A DNA stretch of 34,263 nt from a virus, in IMG/VR virus record IMGVR_UViG_3300012920_000127, positions 1 through 34,263 of that record; one strand, 5' to 3'. The notes beneath the pieces are model-generated. The model was not told where the DNA came from and ran no database searches. It was given only the letters and a program-made list of their open reading frames with translations. Positions 33,902 through 34,263 of the stretch are shown one piece after another; position 1 is the first letter of the stretch; each line of letters opens with the position of its first letter. The position numbers were made by a program, and so were the translations under genes.

Positions 33902-34163
33902 TAACAAACTCCTTCGATCCGCAGACACGCTCATATACCATGTCTGACGTGTAACTTTCAGCCCATTTATTTTCCGTGAAAGTACAAAAGGCCCACAAAT
34001 CATTCACATCTGCATTCAAAAGATCAATAATGTCCTGTTGCGCAGAAACTTGACCCTGTAAATGCTCAATGTCATGTACAATGTTGCTGATATACCACAC
34101 TAAACCAACTAATTGCACCGCCATAGCAAAAACTAAGGCTACTGGTATCTTTAAATCACTCAT
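33894..34163 (-). CDS. single-pass membrane protein, lysis-cassette candidate
   Basis: An 89-residue protein with one hydrophobic segment at residues 6-26 (IPVALVFAMAVQLVGLVWYI), then a coiled-coil region (IEHLQGQVSAQQDIIDLLNA) and a polar C-terminus. Orientation with the N-terminus inside is likely. The layout suits an i-spanin-like or holin-like lysis protein. It directly precedes the endolysin and its ATG overlaps the stop of the truncated gene upstream (ATGA). No spanin lipobox or partner gene is visible. Confidence 0.75.
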   Translation of the reverse strand: MSDLKIPVALVFAMAVQLVGLVWYISNIVHDIEHLQGQVSAQQDIIDLLNADVNDLWAFCTFTENKWAESYTSDMVYERVCGSKEFVNE

Positions 34164-34263
34164 TTTTTACTGTCCGTTTTCTTCAACTTATCAAATGACC
34201 TCATTCCTCCGATCCCAAGCATACCAAGCAATAAAGGCATCATCACTGACATATCGGCTTGTG
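34160..34263 (-). CDS. partial small hydrophobic gene (5' truncated)
   Basis: The frame is open to the window edge. From an internal ATG at 34252 it reads MSVMMPLLLGMLGIGGMRSF followed by DKLKKTDSKK, a short hydrophobic helix plus a basic tail. Its TGA overlaps the next ATG by 4 bp. It could be a small holin or the end of a larger membrane protein. The true start may lie to the right. Confidence 0.5.
   Translation of the reverse strand, partial: QADMSVMMPLLLGMLGIGGMRSFDKLKKTDSKK

Noticed and set aside
33902-34003. Longer N-terminus for the endolysin (34 extra residues)
   Set aside because: The extra segment is antigenically nondescript, overlaps the previous gene by over 100 bp, and the start at 33901 gives a usual phage-style 8-bp overlap and a natural N-terminus.
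1-34263. tRNA genes, integrase, attachment sites, insertion sequences
   Set aside because: None could be seen by reading both strands. Gaps are too short to hold a tRNA except 29509-29634, which contains the terminator and promoter.

Overview
The window reads as part of a marine tailed bacteriophage genome. It is AT-rich, almost entirely coding, and resembles the uncultured marine (Mediterranean-type) phages. No integrase, repressor, tRNA or bacterial housekeeping gene is visible. The head-to-tail parts match short-tailed phages of the P22/SU10 kind: a P22 gp4-like adaptor, a second SU10-type adaptor and a large gp10/nozzle-like tail protein. No tail tube, sheath or classical tape measure is seen, so a podovirus-like virion is inferred. 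The host cannot be read from this sequence; a marine proteobacterium is a guess.

Layout, right to left, which is the direction of transcription on the minus strand. (1) 34263-33290: lysis cassette (a truncated hydrophobic peptide, a single-pass membrane protein, a GH19-type endolysin). (2) 33227-29635: head module (small protein, GroES-like co-chaperonin, scaffold-like protein, two head-associated proteins, major capsid protein). (3) 29612-29566: a strong intrinsic terminator directly followed by an extended -10 promoter. (4) 29508-27263: two small structural proteins, then a dense run of small lysine-rich proteins, including two genes of only 52 and 39 codons. (5) 27263-23853: head-tail connector proteins, plus a protein with a cupredoxin-like domain that keeps its copper-ligand motif. 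(6) 23851-17895: tail fibre and host-recognition proteins, with 22-residue repeats and beta-propeller-like repeats. (7) 17895-15683: the nozzle-like protein and a small partner. (8) 15627-1127: six large proteins, several with glycine-zipper hydrophobic segments, probably internal or DNA-ejection proteins. The last combines a ParB-like motif with an HExxH metallopeptidase motif.

At the far left a plus-strand SNF2-family helicase fragment comes in from the opposite direction. It overlaps the last structural gene tail to tail by 9 bp and probably belongs to the replication module. Terminase and portal genes are not in the window and probably lie beyond the right edge.

The minus-strand genes are very tightly coupled: eight junctions are TAATG (stop and start share one base), four are ATGA, one is TGATG and one is TAGTG. 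The largest gap without a gene is 126 bp (29509-29634); there is no empty stretch over 300 bp. All family assignments come from reading motifs by eye; no searches were run.
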